From NCBI RefSeq assembly GCF_024139115.2, contig NC_085140.1, positions 48,597,995 to 48,661,994 on the forward strand: a DNA stretch of 64,000 bases, written 5' to 3'. Each line of letters begins with the position of its first letter. Position 1 is the first letter of the stretch. The translations under genes and the position numbers were made by a program. Under the pieces are notes generated by a model that was not told the DNA's origin, did not search any database, and saw only the letters and a program-made list of their open reading frames with translations. Origin of the DNA: Armigeres subalbatus. Taxonomy: Eukaryota > Arthropoda > Insecta > Diptera > Culicidae. Shown piece after piece: positions 32,065 through 42,671 of the stretch.

Positions 32065-32520
32065 TAATTACATCCCCGCAACTTCGATGTCGTAGCGCTG
32101 CAGGAAATCTGCTGGACAGGACAGAAAGTGTGGAAAAGCGGGCATCGAGCGACTTCCTACTACCAAAGCTGTGGCACCACCAACGAGCTGGGAACCGGCT
32201 TCATAGTGCTGGGAAAGTTGCGCCAACGCGTGATTGGGTGGCAGCCAATCAACGCAAGGATGTGCAAGCTGAGGATAAAAGGCCGTTTCTTCAACTATAG
32301 CATCATCAACGTGCACTGCCCACACGAAGGGAGATCCGACGACGAGAAAGAAGCGTTCTATGCGCAGCTGGAGCAGACATACGATGGATGCCCACTGCGG
32401 GACGTCAAAATCGTCATCGGTGACATGAACGCTCAGGTAGGAAGGGAGGAAATGTATAGACCGGTCATCGGACCGGATAGTCTGCATATCGTATCGAACG
32501 ACAACGGCCAACGATGCATA
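32065..32520 (+). pseudogene. LINE copy B AP-type endonuclease, N-terminal part
   Basis: The frame reads NFDVVALQEICWTGQKVW (catalytic Glu in LQE), then GTGFIVLGKLRQRVIGWQP, VHCPHEGRSDDEKEAFYAQ and IVIGDMNAQVGRE. These are the expected blocks of an APE-like LINE endonuclease, complementing the N-terminal part missing in copy A. It is cut at 32520 by a TA-flanked insertion and resumes after 34133 with NQIDHVLIDGKLFSDITNV-like sequence up to SDHYLV near 34327. Function would be first-strand nicking of the target. Confidence 0.85.
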
Positions 32521-34131
32521 CCCGGATAAAAATTTACAGTACCTTGTATGGTATAATCCATTGGAATACAATAGAATGTATGATGAACAGTACAATCTAT
32601 TGTGCGTTTATTGTAGATTTTTCACGGTTAGAAAAATCCTTTATTGTACTTACATGACAAACACAATAAATTTAAGTGTTACTGATACATTTTATTATCT
32701 TTTTATTGTTTGCTTATGTTTTGAATTGCGCATCCAAAAACTAAACAAGCTGTAAAAGTATTTCATCTAGGAGATCAAAAAATCCCTCTTGTAGACAAAA
32801 ATAATATAATTTTTGAATATTTTATTGAATTATAGTATTGATGGAATAACAATTGAAAACAATGAAATAACAATATCTTTTATTATTAGATGAAAAATAA
32901 AAGTTACGCCAATTTTATTATATATTTTTTGATAAAAGGTTTTGGAATGTTCATGTTATGAACAATTCGTATTTTGAAAAAAAAAGTGACAAAATTTTCA
33001 TTTTCATGCATTCTGTTTACTCGAAGAAAGGGTGGTTTATTTTGAGCGTGTACAGTTTTGTTTATAGTTTGTGAAAAAACTGGCATGGTGTAGAAGTGTC
33101 CCTTTCATTGGTGGTAGGCAAAAGGCGGATCATTGGCAGCTTTACCGTGTAATAATGGTAAATATCTATAGTGATACATATAACTATAATGCCGGATGAT
33201 TTTGATGCGTTAGAATCTTTCAAGGATCTTTCGGGGGGTTCTTGATTTTCACCACCGAAGCAGTTCGGAACATTTTTGTTAACATGTATCTTTGTTTCTT
33301 TTCAGAACTTTGAAGCTAATGGTTTAACACTGATGTTGGCCGCCTTCACCTAATTGGATATCATAAAAGCTAATACAGGTAACTTTTCCTTTTCTCCTCG
33401 GCGTACTTTTTCTAAGAAAACTGACATGCTTTAATAATTTTCATTCTTCACAGTTTCAACAGTGAAGCCTCGAGTAAAGCTAACTTCGATCCACCCAAGG
33501 GAAAACAAATCGTAAGACAAATCAAATTCCCTTCGCCAGTAGCAGGAGTTACGGCGTGTTGAGTAAGTATGGTGGACTGCGTCATCAGCGCCTACGATTT
33601 CAGCGATTATGCATCTATGTTAAGTGACAGCAATTCGTGGCTCAATTAAATAAAAAATAAATAAAATGTAATTTACAATATATAAAAATATAAATATTTT
33701 TCTATATAAATAAAATCAATTGTAAAACATGAAATTGTATTGTATTTATATTGTAATACTGGAGTGTAATTTTTGATAAATCCTAATGTACTTCTATGGT
33801 AAAACAATAAAAAAAGTAATAAAAAACATTTACATCACAGTGTTTTCTATTGTTTCGTCCATAGAAATCATCCCATTGAAGAACCGTAAAATCAATTGTT
33901 TTGCTCTGAATTTTGTATGGAAAAATTTCGAAATTTTTATTGTAAAGATACATAACAACCCCCATTTTTTACTGTAAAAGTCCCATTTACCATTCATTTT
34001 ATCGTGCAAAACCATAAACTCTTGTGCAATTTTATTGTAAAATTTTCGGTACATTCAATGGTAATTATTTTGTAATGAATGGCGAAGTAACGGTAAAATT
34101 TATGGGATTTCAATGATATTTTTTATCCGGG
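32521..34131. mobile_element. 1.6-kb TA-flanked non-autonomous DNA element
   Basis: CCCGGATAAAAA at 32521 is mirrored by TTTTTTATCCGGG ending at 34131, with TA on both sides. Comparison with LINE copy A shows exactly this block is extra. No transposase is visible. The centre (about 33100-33620) is less AT-rich and contains candidate splice sites: a TTCTTTTCAG acceptor at ~33304, a CAGGTAAC donor at ~33378 and a TTCTTCACAG acceptor at ~33453. It may be captured host DNA. The outer parts repeat ATTGTATT/AATACAAT words. Confidence 0.8.
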
Positions 34132-34364
34132 TAAACTTAGCAGCCTCCCGCGGAATGGTACTCTGAAGCACTTTCTTCCCCCGCAAGAATATCCACAAGG
34201 CCATATGGAAATCACCTAATTAAGTAACGGAAAACCAAATCGACCACGTTCTAATCGACGGTAAATTATTCTCCGACATCACGAACGTACGCACTTACCG
34301 CAGTGCGAATATTGAATCCGACCACTACCTCGTTGCAGTATGTCTGCGCTCAAAACTCTCGACG

Positions 34365-36253
34365 GTGATCAACACGCGTCGAAGGCGTCCGCCGCGGCTA
34401 AACATTGGGCGACTACAAGACGGTAGACTAGCTCAAGACTACGAGCAGCAGCTGGAAGTGACACTCCCAACGGAAGAGCAGCTAGGCACAGCATCTCTTG
34501 AAGATGGCTGGAGAGATATTCGATCCGCCATTGGAAGCACCGCAACCGCTGCACTAGGCACGGTGGCTCTGGATCAGAGAAACGACTGGTATGACGGCGA
34601 ATGTGAGCAGTTAGTTGAGGAGAAGAATGCAGCATGGGCGAGATTGCTGCAACACCGCACGAGGGCGAACGAGGCACGATACAAACGGGCCCGGAACAGA
34701 CAAAACTCGATTTTCCGGAGGAAAAAGCGCCAGCAGGAAGATCGAGACCGTGAAGAGACGGAGGAACTGCACCGCGCTAATAACGCACGAAAGTTCTATG
34801 AGAAGTTGAACCGTTCACGTAAGGGCCACGTGCCACAGCCCGATATGTGTAAGGACATAAACGGGAACCTTCTTACAAACGAGCGTGAGGTGATCCAAAG
34901 GTGGGGGCAGCACTACGAAGAGCACCTGAATGGCGATATGGCAGACAACGGTAACGGTATGGTAATGAACCTAGAAACACGCGCGCAGGACATGCGACTT
35001 CAGGCTCCGAATCTCCAGGAAATCCAGGAGGAGATCGGCCGGCTGAAAAACAACAAAGCCCCTGGAGTTGACCAACTACCAGGAGAGCTGTTTAAACACG
35101 GTGGTGAGGCACTGGCTAGAGTGCTGCACTGGGTGATTACCAAGGTTTGCGGGAGGTTTTGCCGCAGGAGTGGATGGAAGGTGTCGTGTGTCCCATCTAC
35201 AAAAAGGGCGATAAGCTGGATTGTAGCAACTACCGCGCAATCACATTGCTGAACGCCGCCTACAAGGTACTCTTCCAAATTTTATGCCGCCGACTAACTC
35301 CAATTGCAAGAGAGTTCGTGGGGCAGTACCAGGCGGGATTTATGGGTGAACGCTCTACCATAGACCAGGTGTTCGCCATACGTCAGGTATTGCAGAAATG
35401 CCGCGAATACAACGTGCCCACACATCATCTATTTATCGCATATGATACAATCGATTGGGACCAGCTATGGCAGCTAATGCACGAAAACGGATTTCCGGAT
35501 AAACTGATACGGTTGAGCAGGGCGACGATGGATCGGGTGATGTGCTTAGTTCGAGTTTCAGGGGCATTCTCGAGTCCCTTTGAAACGCGTAGAGGGTTAC
35601 GGCAAGGTGATGGTCTCTCGTGTCTGCTATTCAACATCGCTTTGCTATTCAACATCGACATTGATATCATGGCACGTAACTTTGAAAGGATGGAGGAAGC
35701 CTACATCAGACTGAAAAGTGAAGCTAAACGGATTGGACTAGTCATCAACACGTCGAAGACGAAGTACATGATAGGAAGAAGCTCAAGAGAGGTCAATGTA
35801 AGCCACCCACCACGAGTTTCTATCGGTGGTGACGAAATCGATGTGGTAGAAGAATTCGTGTACTTGGGCTCACTGGTGACCGCCGATAACGATACCAGCA
35901 GAGAAATTCGGAGGCGCATAGTGGCTGGAAATCGTACGTACTTTGGACTCCGTAAGACGCTCCGATCGAATAGAGTTCGCCGCCGTACCAAACTGACTAT
36001 CTACAAAACGCTTATAAGACCGGTAGTTCTCTACGGACACGAGACCTGGACGATGCTCGTGGAGGACCAACGCGCACTGGGAGTTTTTGAAAGGAAAGTG
36101 TTGCATACCATCTATGGTGGGGTGCAGGTGGCGGACGGTACGTGGAGGAGGCGAATGAACCACGAGTTGCATCAGCTGTTGGGAGAACCATCTATCGTTC
36201 ACACCGCGAAAATCGGAAGACTGCTGGTGGACTGCGTAGCCAGAATACAGTAA
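34365..36253 (+). pseudogene. LINE copy B reverse transcriptase, deleted palm
   Basis: Two overlapping frames, 34365-35252 and 35147-36253, make up the RT. The shift near 35150 removes four bases relative to copy A. Blocks GVDQLPGELFKHGGEAL, VVCPIYKKGDKLDCSNYR and GLRQGDGLSCLLFNIAL are preserved. However, copy A's LFIDFKAAYD is LFIAYD here, losing the first catalytic aspartate, and the segment with FADD is replaced by a short LLFNIDIDIMA join. Both metal-binding sites are therefore gone. The C-terminal HELHQLLGEPSIVHTAKIGR block is present before the frame ends. Confidence 0.88.
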
Positions 36254-37096
36254 TACGGTGCAAATGGTTTTCGTCAACGATCCGACGGGAACAAGAAGAT
36301 GAGGTGCATAGCGGGCAAGGTGGATCGATCAGGTGGAGGACGATTTGCGGACCCTCCGTAGACTGCGTGGTAGGCGAAGTGCAGCCATGGACCGAGCTGA
36401 ATGTAGAAGACTTTTATGTGCAGGACAGGCCACTCCGGCCTTAGTCTGATAATAAATAAATAAATAAATAACTATATATAACTAACCAAAAACTTGTCAC
36501 TTCCCTTCCCTTCCCCACAGATAGAAACCCATTTTTGTATAGTTTCGTTTGGTTTGTAATTTGGTCATGTTCCTTGATGCAATTCTACTTGTCAAGGGCT
36601 TCCGGAACCTGTTACAGTGTGGCCAGTGAGTTTCACGGATCTGAAAATGTATTTTTATTCATCGCCATGCAAAAACATGAAGTTTGATAACCGTATTCGC
36701 ATGATTTTAATTCATAATCAATTTTATCATATTCCCGGAACAGATTTCACGGAAATGGCCATATCTCGGTGTATTTTCGACGGATTCTAGATCTTCAGCC
36801 ATCATTGGACTGCTATTAAGTTTTAGTTTCTGGAATATTCGAAAAACATGATGGAAAATTACGTCACAACAACTAACAGGCAGCGGGAAAAATGCGTTTC
36901 AAACATACACCTATTTAATCCGGAACATCTTTGGTGTCCGCAAACCGTCCCAAATTTTAGATAAGATGAAACTAGAAGAATTTTTGCGTCCAATGCTTAT
37001 GGTTTTATAAAAAATGGTTGATTTTTCACAAAGTTATGCTAATTTATATTTCGACAAAATTTTGCCTTTCTCAACCTTTTTGTCTTACCCCTTCTA

Positions 37097-38384
37097 CGCA
37101 TAGTTGTCCCATGTTAGTTTTTGTGGATTTTGACTTTTCACCATAGAGCAGTCTATTTTGATGTATACTTTTAGAAAACTCTAACAGATTTCGAACTTTG
37201 TCCAGAAAATCATTGAAAACAACATCAAGTCTATTTGTCCCATTGCTTAATTTCTACGCATAATTGTCTCGCAGTGATTAAATTCATCATTATGGTGGAT
37301 TCTGTTATTTGATGGAGCAACACACATTGAAATAGCATTTTCTGTTTAGATCTTGCAATCTTAGCCTGTTGCATTGGTTTAATGGGGGAAATTTGTACAA
37401 TACTCATTCTAAGCGACATAATCACTTCAACCACGTGGAAGGTTCACTTCCATAGATAAAGCATGTGGAGACATATGTCAATCGCAGTAGTCATTCACGA
37501 AATCATGCATTGAACGAGGCTGATATGCGTAGAAACCATAAAACAAGTGCTCTATTTCTCGGCATAACTGTCCCACCAAACTATTTCCATGATCGTTGTC
37601 GCATATTCTATTTGTGAGTGAAAAATAAGAATGATTTCTATGAAATGAAGTCTTCTGAATGGTTCTGTGATGTAATAATCTTATATTGCATTATGGTTAT
37701 ACGCCAGCAATGAAAATTAGTGTTTATTTTAAATGCCATTTTCTCATTTGTCGTTTTTTGAATTTGGTACAAGCATGCGTAGAACGGCAGTGTAGAACCG
37801 GAGCTGGTAGTCTAATATAACAGGAATGTTTATATCTTCAAATAATTATGTTTCAAAACTTGGTACAATCAGAAGAACTTTCTTATGTATTCAAATAAGG
37901 TGAAAGTTTAAGCGTGACATGCTATGAAAATGCAAAAAATATTTTAAATTTTAGTTTAAATGTTGATATTGGACCCTTAGAGAAAGTGCTTACGGATAAC
38001 GGCTTGTATCTATCCAAGGGCAAGTTTGAATCAAACGGAAATTCCACTATACCATGGGTGAAGGCATGTTTATGAAATAGTAATTTGAAATGAGCATGAT
38101 TAATATCGTTTCATTAATGTCCCAAAATTGCAAGCCTTCCAAATGTACAACAATTTCGATGCATTTCTGAACAAATGGTCATAGATATTATATAATCCAA
38201 TGTGTAACACATATGTTTCATATAATTCAAAATTAAAATTTGAAAATATGTAGAAAATATGTAAATGAAATTAACCAGGTTGGAATTATTTTTCTAAATT
38301 TTCTGGTGGCCATAAGTAGGCCTGGGCCCTTATCTACGCCAATGTCGATTACTTAACTTAATTAAGGTCAACTTTCCCTAACAA
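37097..38384. other. Spacer with recurrent CTACGCATA word
   Basis: No gene. Words like CTACGCATAGTTGTCCC (37095), CTACGCATAATTGTCTC (37254) and CGGCATAACTGTCCC (37560) recur loosely, perhaps an old repeat. At 38355-38382 there is a piece of the MITE arm seen at 15561. Confidence 0.4.
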
Positions 38385-38392
38385 CCCACAAG

Positions 38393-39367
38393 TAGGGTTT
38401 TAGTACCGGGAGTACCGGTACCGGAATTCCCGGGAGTACCGACCAGTTTTCAGTACCGAAATACCGGTACTGGCTTAATGATAGTACCGGTATTTTCGGT
38501 ACTAAGCCAAAAGTTTTGGTTAAAACTTCCGGTGGTTAAAACCACATAATTTGAATGCAGCAGCTAGTAAGAAAGATATTATTTTTATTTACTAAAATTT
38601 CAAACACCTGACAATAGAGGTAATAAACTATAGAGGACGATTGTCACTGCGGTTCCCTTTGTTATCATCCCCAAACATGTTGGGTACCTATCTGTCAAAA
38701 CGTACTGATTATTGCTTCGTTGACATTTAGTGCTCTATCCTTGCCAGCAAAAGATATTCCGACAGCGACAATCAATTTGGACAAACCTCAGGCGTCCGAT
38801 GACGTACCTCAAGAGAATCAAACTGCAACGACATCGTCACATCCCAAAAAAAATCGTCACACTTCATCAGTATTTTTCCAAATCGTCCCCGCTTGAGGCA
38901 AGAGTGTTCCTGTAAGTTCGATTACTGCGCCAGGATTCGTAAAGATTGTAGGACAAGAGTTAACTTACAACGACTCAGAAAAAGCTGAAAGGAAAATACT
39001 TGTCAATGCTTCATGATTCACTAGCAACAGTTCGCTCTACTTCTGTAGACTCAGAAAGAGCGTTCTCTGTTTCTGGAAGCTTCACTACAAAAATACGATC
39101 CCGTATATCTGACGAAACATTGAATATGCCGTGCGTTTTGAGAGTATATTTCAAGGATAAGGACAAGCCCCAAGACAAGTGTTGAATACATACAAAGCAA
39201 TGAATAAAGTTTGAATCGTTACCATTAAATCCTGACTTTTTATTGATTTTGATGATTTTCGAAAAAAAAATCTTCCAGTACCGGTATTTTCCCGGTACTC
39301 CCGGTACTGAGGGGCTCAGTACCGTAGTACCGGGACTCGCCAAAAAGGGTCGGTACTAAAAACCCTA
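38393..39367 (+). mobile_element. Deleted hAT transposon with 8-bp duplication
   Basis: TAGGGTTTTAGTACCG at the left is mirrored by CGGTACTAAAAACCCTA at the right, with CCCACAAG duplicated at 38385-38392 and 39368-39375. Subterminal GTACCGGTACCGG and GGTACTCCCGGTACT words form a dense inverted set at each end. The 975-bp body carries only the C-terminal part of a hAT transposase, so it depends on other copies for movement. Confidence 0.93.
39000..39185 (+). pseudogene. hAT transposase C-terminal (dimerisation) domain
   Basis: The 61-codon frame contains STSVDSERAFSVSG followed by KIRSRISDETLNMPCVLR, the signature of the hAT C-terminal dimerisation domain (S..SER.FS..g, r.rL..e....l..l). The remainder of the transposase, with zinc finger and catalytic residues, is not found upstream, apart from a short frame at 38730-38915. 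It lies inside a precisely bounded hAT element, which explains its presence. Not a host gene. Confidence 0.85.
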
Positions 39368-39516
39368 CCCACAAGTTTAACGCCTGTAACTGTATTAAAT
39401 CTTCAAAAAGGACTGTAATGTGAACCGAACCTTAGGCTTAGGTAAACTTCCATAATCGGATGAATATTAGCCCAAAATATATTGCAGGTTTTAAATGTGG
39501 TACAGATGCGTATGGT

Positions 39517-39915
39517 TTAAGGCAAGGGAAGATATTTGCCTTCTTTCAAAGGATGCATTTGCCCGGCGGACGGCAAGAGACGATATGGTTCCATCTTTCC
39601 ATTTAAGCATTTGCTCGTTTGGAAGCAAAGGAAGATGAGATTACTTCATTCAGAGAATGTATTTGCTCGGAAGAAGGAAAAGGAGGATATCATTCCTTTC
39701 AGTGGACGGCAATATATGATATGGTTCCTTTATTGAGATAATGGTTCCTTCTTTCAATTCAGATATTTGCTTGGTTTAAAGCAAGTGAAATAATGATCCT
39801 TTCTTTCAAAACATGCATTTGCTCAGCAGAACCCATCATCTCTTTCAATTCAAGAATTTGCTCGGTTCAATGCAAGAGGAGATATAATCCCTTCTTTGGA
39901 AGGATGCATTTGCTA
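39517..39915 (+). repeat. Diverged ~55-65-bp tandem repeat
   Basis: About seven loose copies of a unit containing GCATTTGCTCGG, a GGCAAG(A/G)GGA-like word, ATATGATTCC-like sequence and CTTCTTTCAA recur (e.g. 39551, 39608, 39661, 39765, 39825, 39855, 39906). Copies are only about 60-75% alike. Confidence 0.65.
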
Positions 39916-40716
39916 GATTTATGGCATGCTTATACATTATATAAATTAGGAACCGTTTCCTAATAAAAGGGAGAAATGGGCAACTTTTTTGGTATGCCTT
40001 TACATAAAAAACAAAACAAGCCACCAATGTCAAATTTATATAATGCTGATTTATCTTGCTTGTAGCCCGCTTAATGAAAAACAGTATGTTATATGGTCAG
40101 AATCATTATTATGATGTAAGATATAGCGTCACATTATGCGTATTACATTATGGTTATCAAATAATTTGCGGTCGACTCAACCATAACTACTCAACATTAA
40201 GTCTAAATGTCAATATATAACGTGCTGTCCCTAAAGTATTCCTTATTTGCAGTATCCAGTCATCCTTTTGACATACTTTTGAGCGAAAATGTTGGAGGCG
40301 AAAAGTTCCGATTTTGTATATAGGAAAATATCCATCTACAGTTCGTAACTATGCAGGAGCTGCGTCAACATTTGAAATATTCCCGTTTTGACAGGAAGCT
40401 TCTTTATTTTTAATTTGTCCCGCCGTACAATCCCGCTTCCAATTCCAATTATTGTCCACATGGAGGAAACAAACGTAACTGAATGTCTCAACAAATCTTA
40501 CTTATTAATCACACAGTTTAAGTAACAATTATCCCAAATGACCTTATGCCAAACGACCGTTATGCCAAACGGGGTACAATCGGTAACATCATTGTCGCAC
40601 GTCACTAAAGTTCCAAGGTTCACAAATTGTTCTTCAACTTCAAATTTTTCACCATCTAGCACACCTTCACTACCACCACCACTAATTTACCTACGCTGAT
40701 TGCCAGTGACTATCAA

Positions 40717-40830
40717 TGTTTTGCCTTTCTCACATACTAAGTATACGTAAAGGCTATTCGGTCCAAAACCGAACTTTTGATAGAGAGAAACATATGATAT
40801 ACATTGGGACTTCTGCGCAATCATATAATT
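40717..40830 (+). repeat. Truncated copy of the TTTGCCTTTCTC repeat
   Basis: TTTTGCCTTTCTCACATACT and AAGTATACGTAAAGGCTAT match the start of the element at 58451. Similarity fades after ~110 bp. Confidence 0.65.
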
Positions 40831-40899
40831 TTGGCAACCATGGCTACAAAAGAATGAATGCATTCTCCTCAGCCGTGTGATTTACGTTCACTCTCCTCG

Positions 40900-41774
40900 T
40901 AGGAGAAAATCCACGTTCATTGATCGTCGCGTGCTGCTAAGCATACGAGGCACGCTCTCTTCCGATCCATTCATCCTTTCCGTCCGGATTTAGCGGGGAA
41001 GTTTGTATTCTTTTCTTTCGTTCGTTTCGTCCTGCTCCGATCTTTCGGAGAGCACAGCGCCAGTGCAGTGGTGTGCCGTGAATTCATTCTTACATACCGA
41101 TGATAGGCCCGTGCTCGCTCGCCAAGTTCCGTTGCTTTACTGCCTGCCATTCAATCGCATCATTCACTTGGTCGCCCATCGCCTAAGCGGACGTGCGAGA
41201 AGGACTAGAGCCGGTTCACAACGCGCGACACAGGAACCTGATTTGTGTGTTCTATTGTTTGAGTGGAGATAATTGAAGCGAATTTATTCAGCATCCTTGG
41301 ATTGGTGCCGTGGTTAGATAAATGGTGGAAAAGAATCGCGAACGGTTCGGGGTGGATTTGTGAATGCAAGTAACGAGTGTGGGAATTAATGGAAAGGATC
41401 TAACGGTGATTTGCCACTTCCTGTGAGACGGTACGGTACCGGTGCGATTGCTGGTGTGTGTGATTGCTCTATTGGTTTTTTGTTTCATTGCGGCGACCGT
41501 TAGGACTGAATGCGGAGGGATTAGTGACGGCTAATGTGGGACAAAGTGGCCTGCCGTAAGGAGGATTAAGTGCCCGGAAATTGAAGAAAAGAGTCTTATA
41601 AGTGGATTACCGGAGGGCAACGTAAACCGTACTAATTTGCGGTGCTTGACTAGTGGGGAAGAAGCTCGTGCAGAGGAGTGATAGCGGGTGGTGGTGACGA
41701 GTAGTGGATTTGCGGTGGCACACGCGGTCGTTTGGAGGACCCTCTCGAATGAACCCGATTGCTGAAAGCAAAAC
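40900..41774 (+). promoter_or_regulatory. Putative promoter and 5' leader of the split gene
   Basis: A repeat-free, GC-balanced stretch just upstream of the first coding exon. No TATA box or decisive initiator was found, so the transcription start is unknown, perhaps near 40980-41060. The leader has several upstream AUGs, one opening a 90-codon frame (41003-41272) without recognisable motif. Confidence 0.45.
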
Positions 41775-41778
41775 ATGA
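41749..41778 (+). promoter_or_regulatory. Nine-codon upstream ORF overlapping the start codon
   Basis: ATG at 41749 opens a nine-codon frame whose TGA (41776-41778) overlaps the main ATG (41775-41777) as ATGA. Such a layout can couple termination to re-initiation and would be expected to dampen translation. Confidence 0.6.
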
Positions 41779-41822
41779 CCATGTCGCAGCTCCTGAAGCA
41801 GACGAAGAAGTGTTGCGTGAAG
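41775..41822 (+). CDS. First coding exon of unrecognised split gene (16 codons)
   Basis: ATG at 41775 lies in AAAACATGACC, a good insect start context, with a second ATG two codons on (41781). It encodes MTMSQLLKQTKKCCVK and ends AAG|GTGAGT at 41822/41823, a strong 5' splice site, in phase 0. The downstream exon at 61216 also starts in phase 0. No other plus-strand exon with strong signals was noticed in between. The basic, cysteine-containing start (KKCCVK) could be lipid-modified or membrane-proximal, but that is speculation. Joining to 61216 is an inference from phase, strand and lack of alternatives; unseen small exons are possible. Confidence 0.6.
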
Positions 41823-42277
41823 GTGAGTGTTTGTAACTGGATTTGCATTTAGATTTCAATTAGTTGCATTTCGAGGAGATTACTTTTTGTGGGTGGCATT
41901 CCGTAGCATAAACCCGGATCGTGAAAAGGGCTGGTGGAATTCAGTAGCTTGACTAGACGAACGGAACGACACTGTTTGGTTTTAATTATCTTCTGTTGGA
42001 TTCGCCCAATAGATTAAAAGAGCTGCGAAAGGGGGTGAACTTCTAAACGCTGTACACGTACGAAGGGAACCGGTTGAATCGGATGTTCTCACGCTGCACA
42101 GTGAGTTCTTTATACGTAAACGCTGGGGTATTGCAGCAACGACAGGGGTGGCAATTAATTTTAACAAGTTGCCGTTCTCCAAAAGGGGATTGGGTGTGAT
42201 GCAGGAATTCCCAACTATGTTTGATTTCAAGGCCCACTAGGTTTATGTTAGAGGAATTGAATGTCGGTCGTAATGCT

Positions 42278-42671
42278 ACGTACACACCAGTCAAGCAGTT
42301 CGACGAACATTGACTCCACCCCCAAGAAAACGCTTCGGTTGCTGCTTTGTTGGAACGTGTGTGAAGTTGTTCGAACAACCATTTGACAGTTGGCGGCTCG
42401 GTTGGGAAAAATTAAAACGGTTTGATTTTGGTTTGAGTTGTCGGGGTGGAGTCAAGGTTCGCCGAACATGTTTGAGCATTTGTAGTGAAGTTGCACAAAC
42501 CCCATATATTTTTTGATGGTTGGTGCTCGAGTTGGTGCTTCGGTCGTTCGTGTGTGATATTGTTGGTCGAATAAATTGATTGTTCGTGTCGGTGTTGATA
42601 AAAATTGATGAATGTTTGAATAAACGGGAGGTGGAGTCAATGTTGGTCGAACTGCTTGACCGTGTGTACGT
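42278..42671. mobile_element. 394-bp MITE with ~40-bp inverted ends
   Basis: ACGTACACACCAGTCAAGCA at the left is mirrored by TGCTTGACCGTGTGTACGT at the right, and both continue into AACATTGACTCCACC and its complement. Short GTTCGAACAAC/GTTGGTCGAA words recur inside. No clear duplication is visible and no coding frame is credible. Confidence 0.75.

Larger units (their letters stand above)
31636..36471 (+). mobile_element. APE-type LINE, copy B, near full length but dead
   Basis: Same family as copy A, in the opposite orientation. It retains a ~400-bp 5' leader (31636-32060) missing from copy A, the endonuclease (from ~32060), the RT (34365-36253) and an (AATA)n tail at 36450-36471. Without the 1.6-kb insertion at 32521-34131 it is about 3.2 kb. 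A 4-nt deletion near 35150 and two in-frame deletions in the RT palm inactivate it. It lies within the Tc1-type element. Confidence 0.9.
30173..37094 (+). mobile_element. Tc1/mariner-type element with long inverted repeats, hosting nested insertions
   Basis: The left end AGGGGTTAGACAAAAAGG (from 30173) is mirrored at 37094 and both are bounded by TA (30171-30172 and 37095-37096), the Tc1/mariner target. Inverted similarity continues for several hundred bases: 30173-30640 against 36630-37094, including AAATTTTGTCGAAAT and CTAGAATCCGTCGAAAATAC with their complements. A transposase C-terminus lies at 30916-31200. Removing LINE copy B (31636-36471) leaves about 2.1 kb, a reasonable size. The right repeat is preceded by additional similarity at 31514-31590, so the internal order is rearranged. 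Confidence 0.75.

Noticed and set aside
41003..41272. 90-codon frame upstream of the first coding exon
   Set aside because: No motif, no splice donor at its end and it terminates before the well-placed ATG at 41775; treated as leader sequence.
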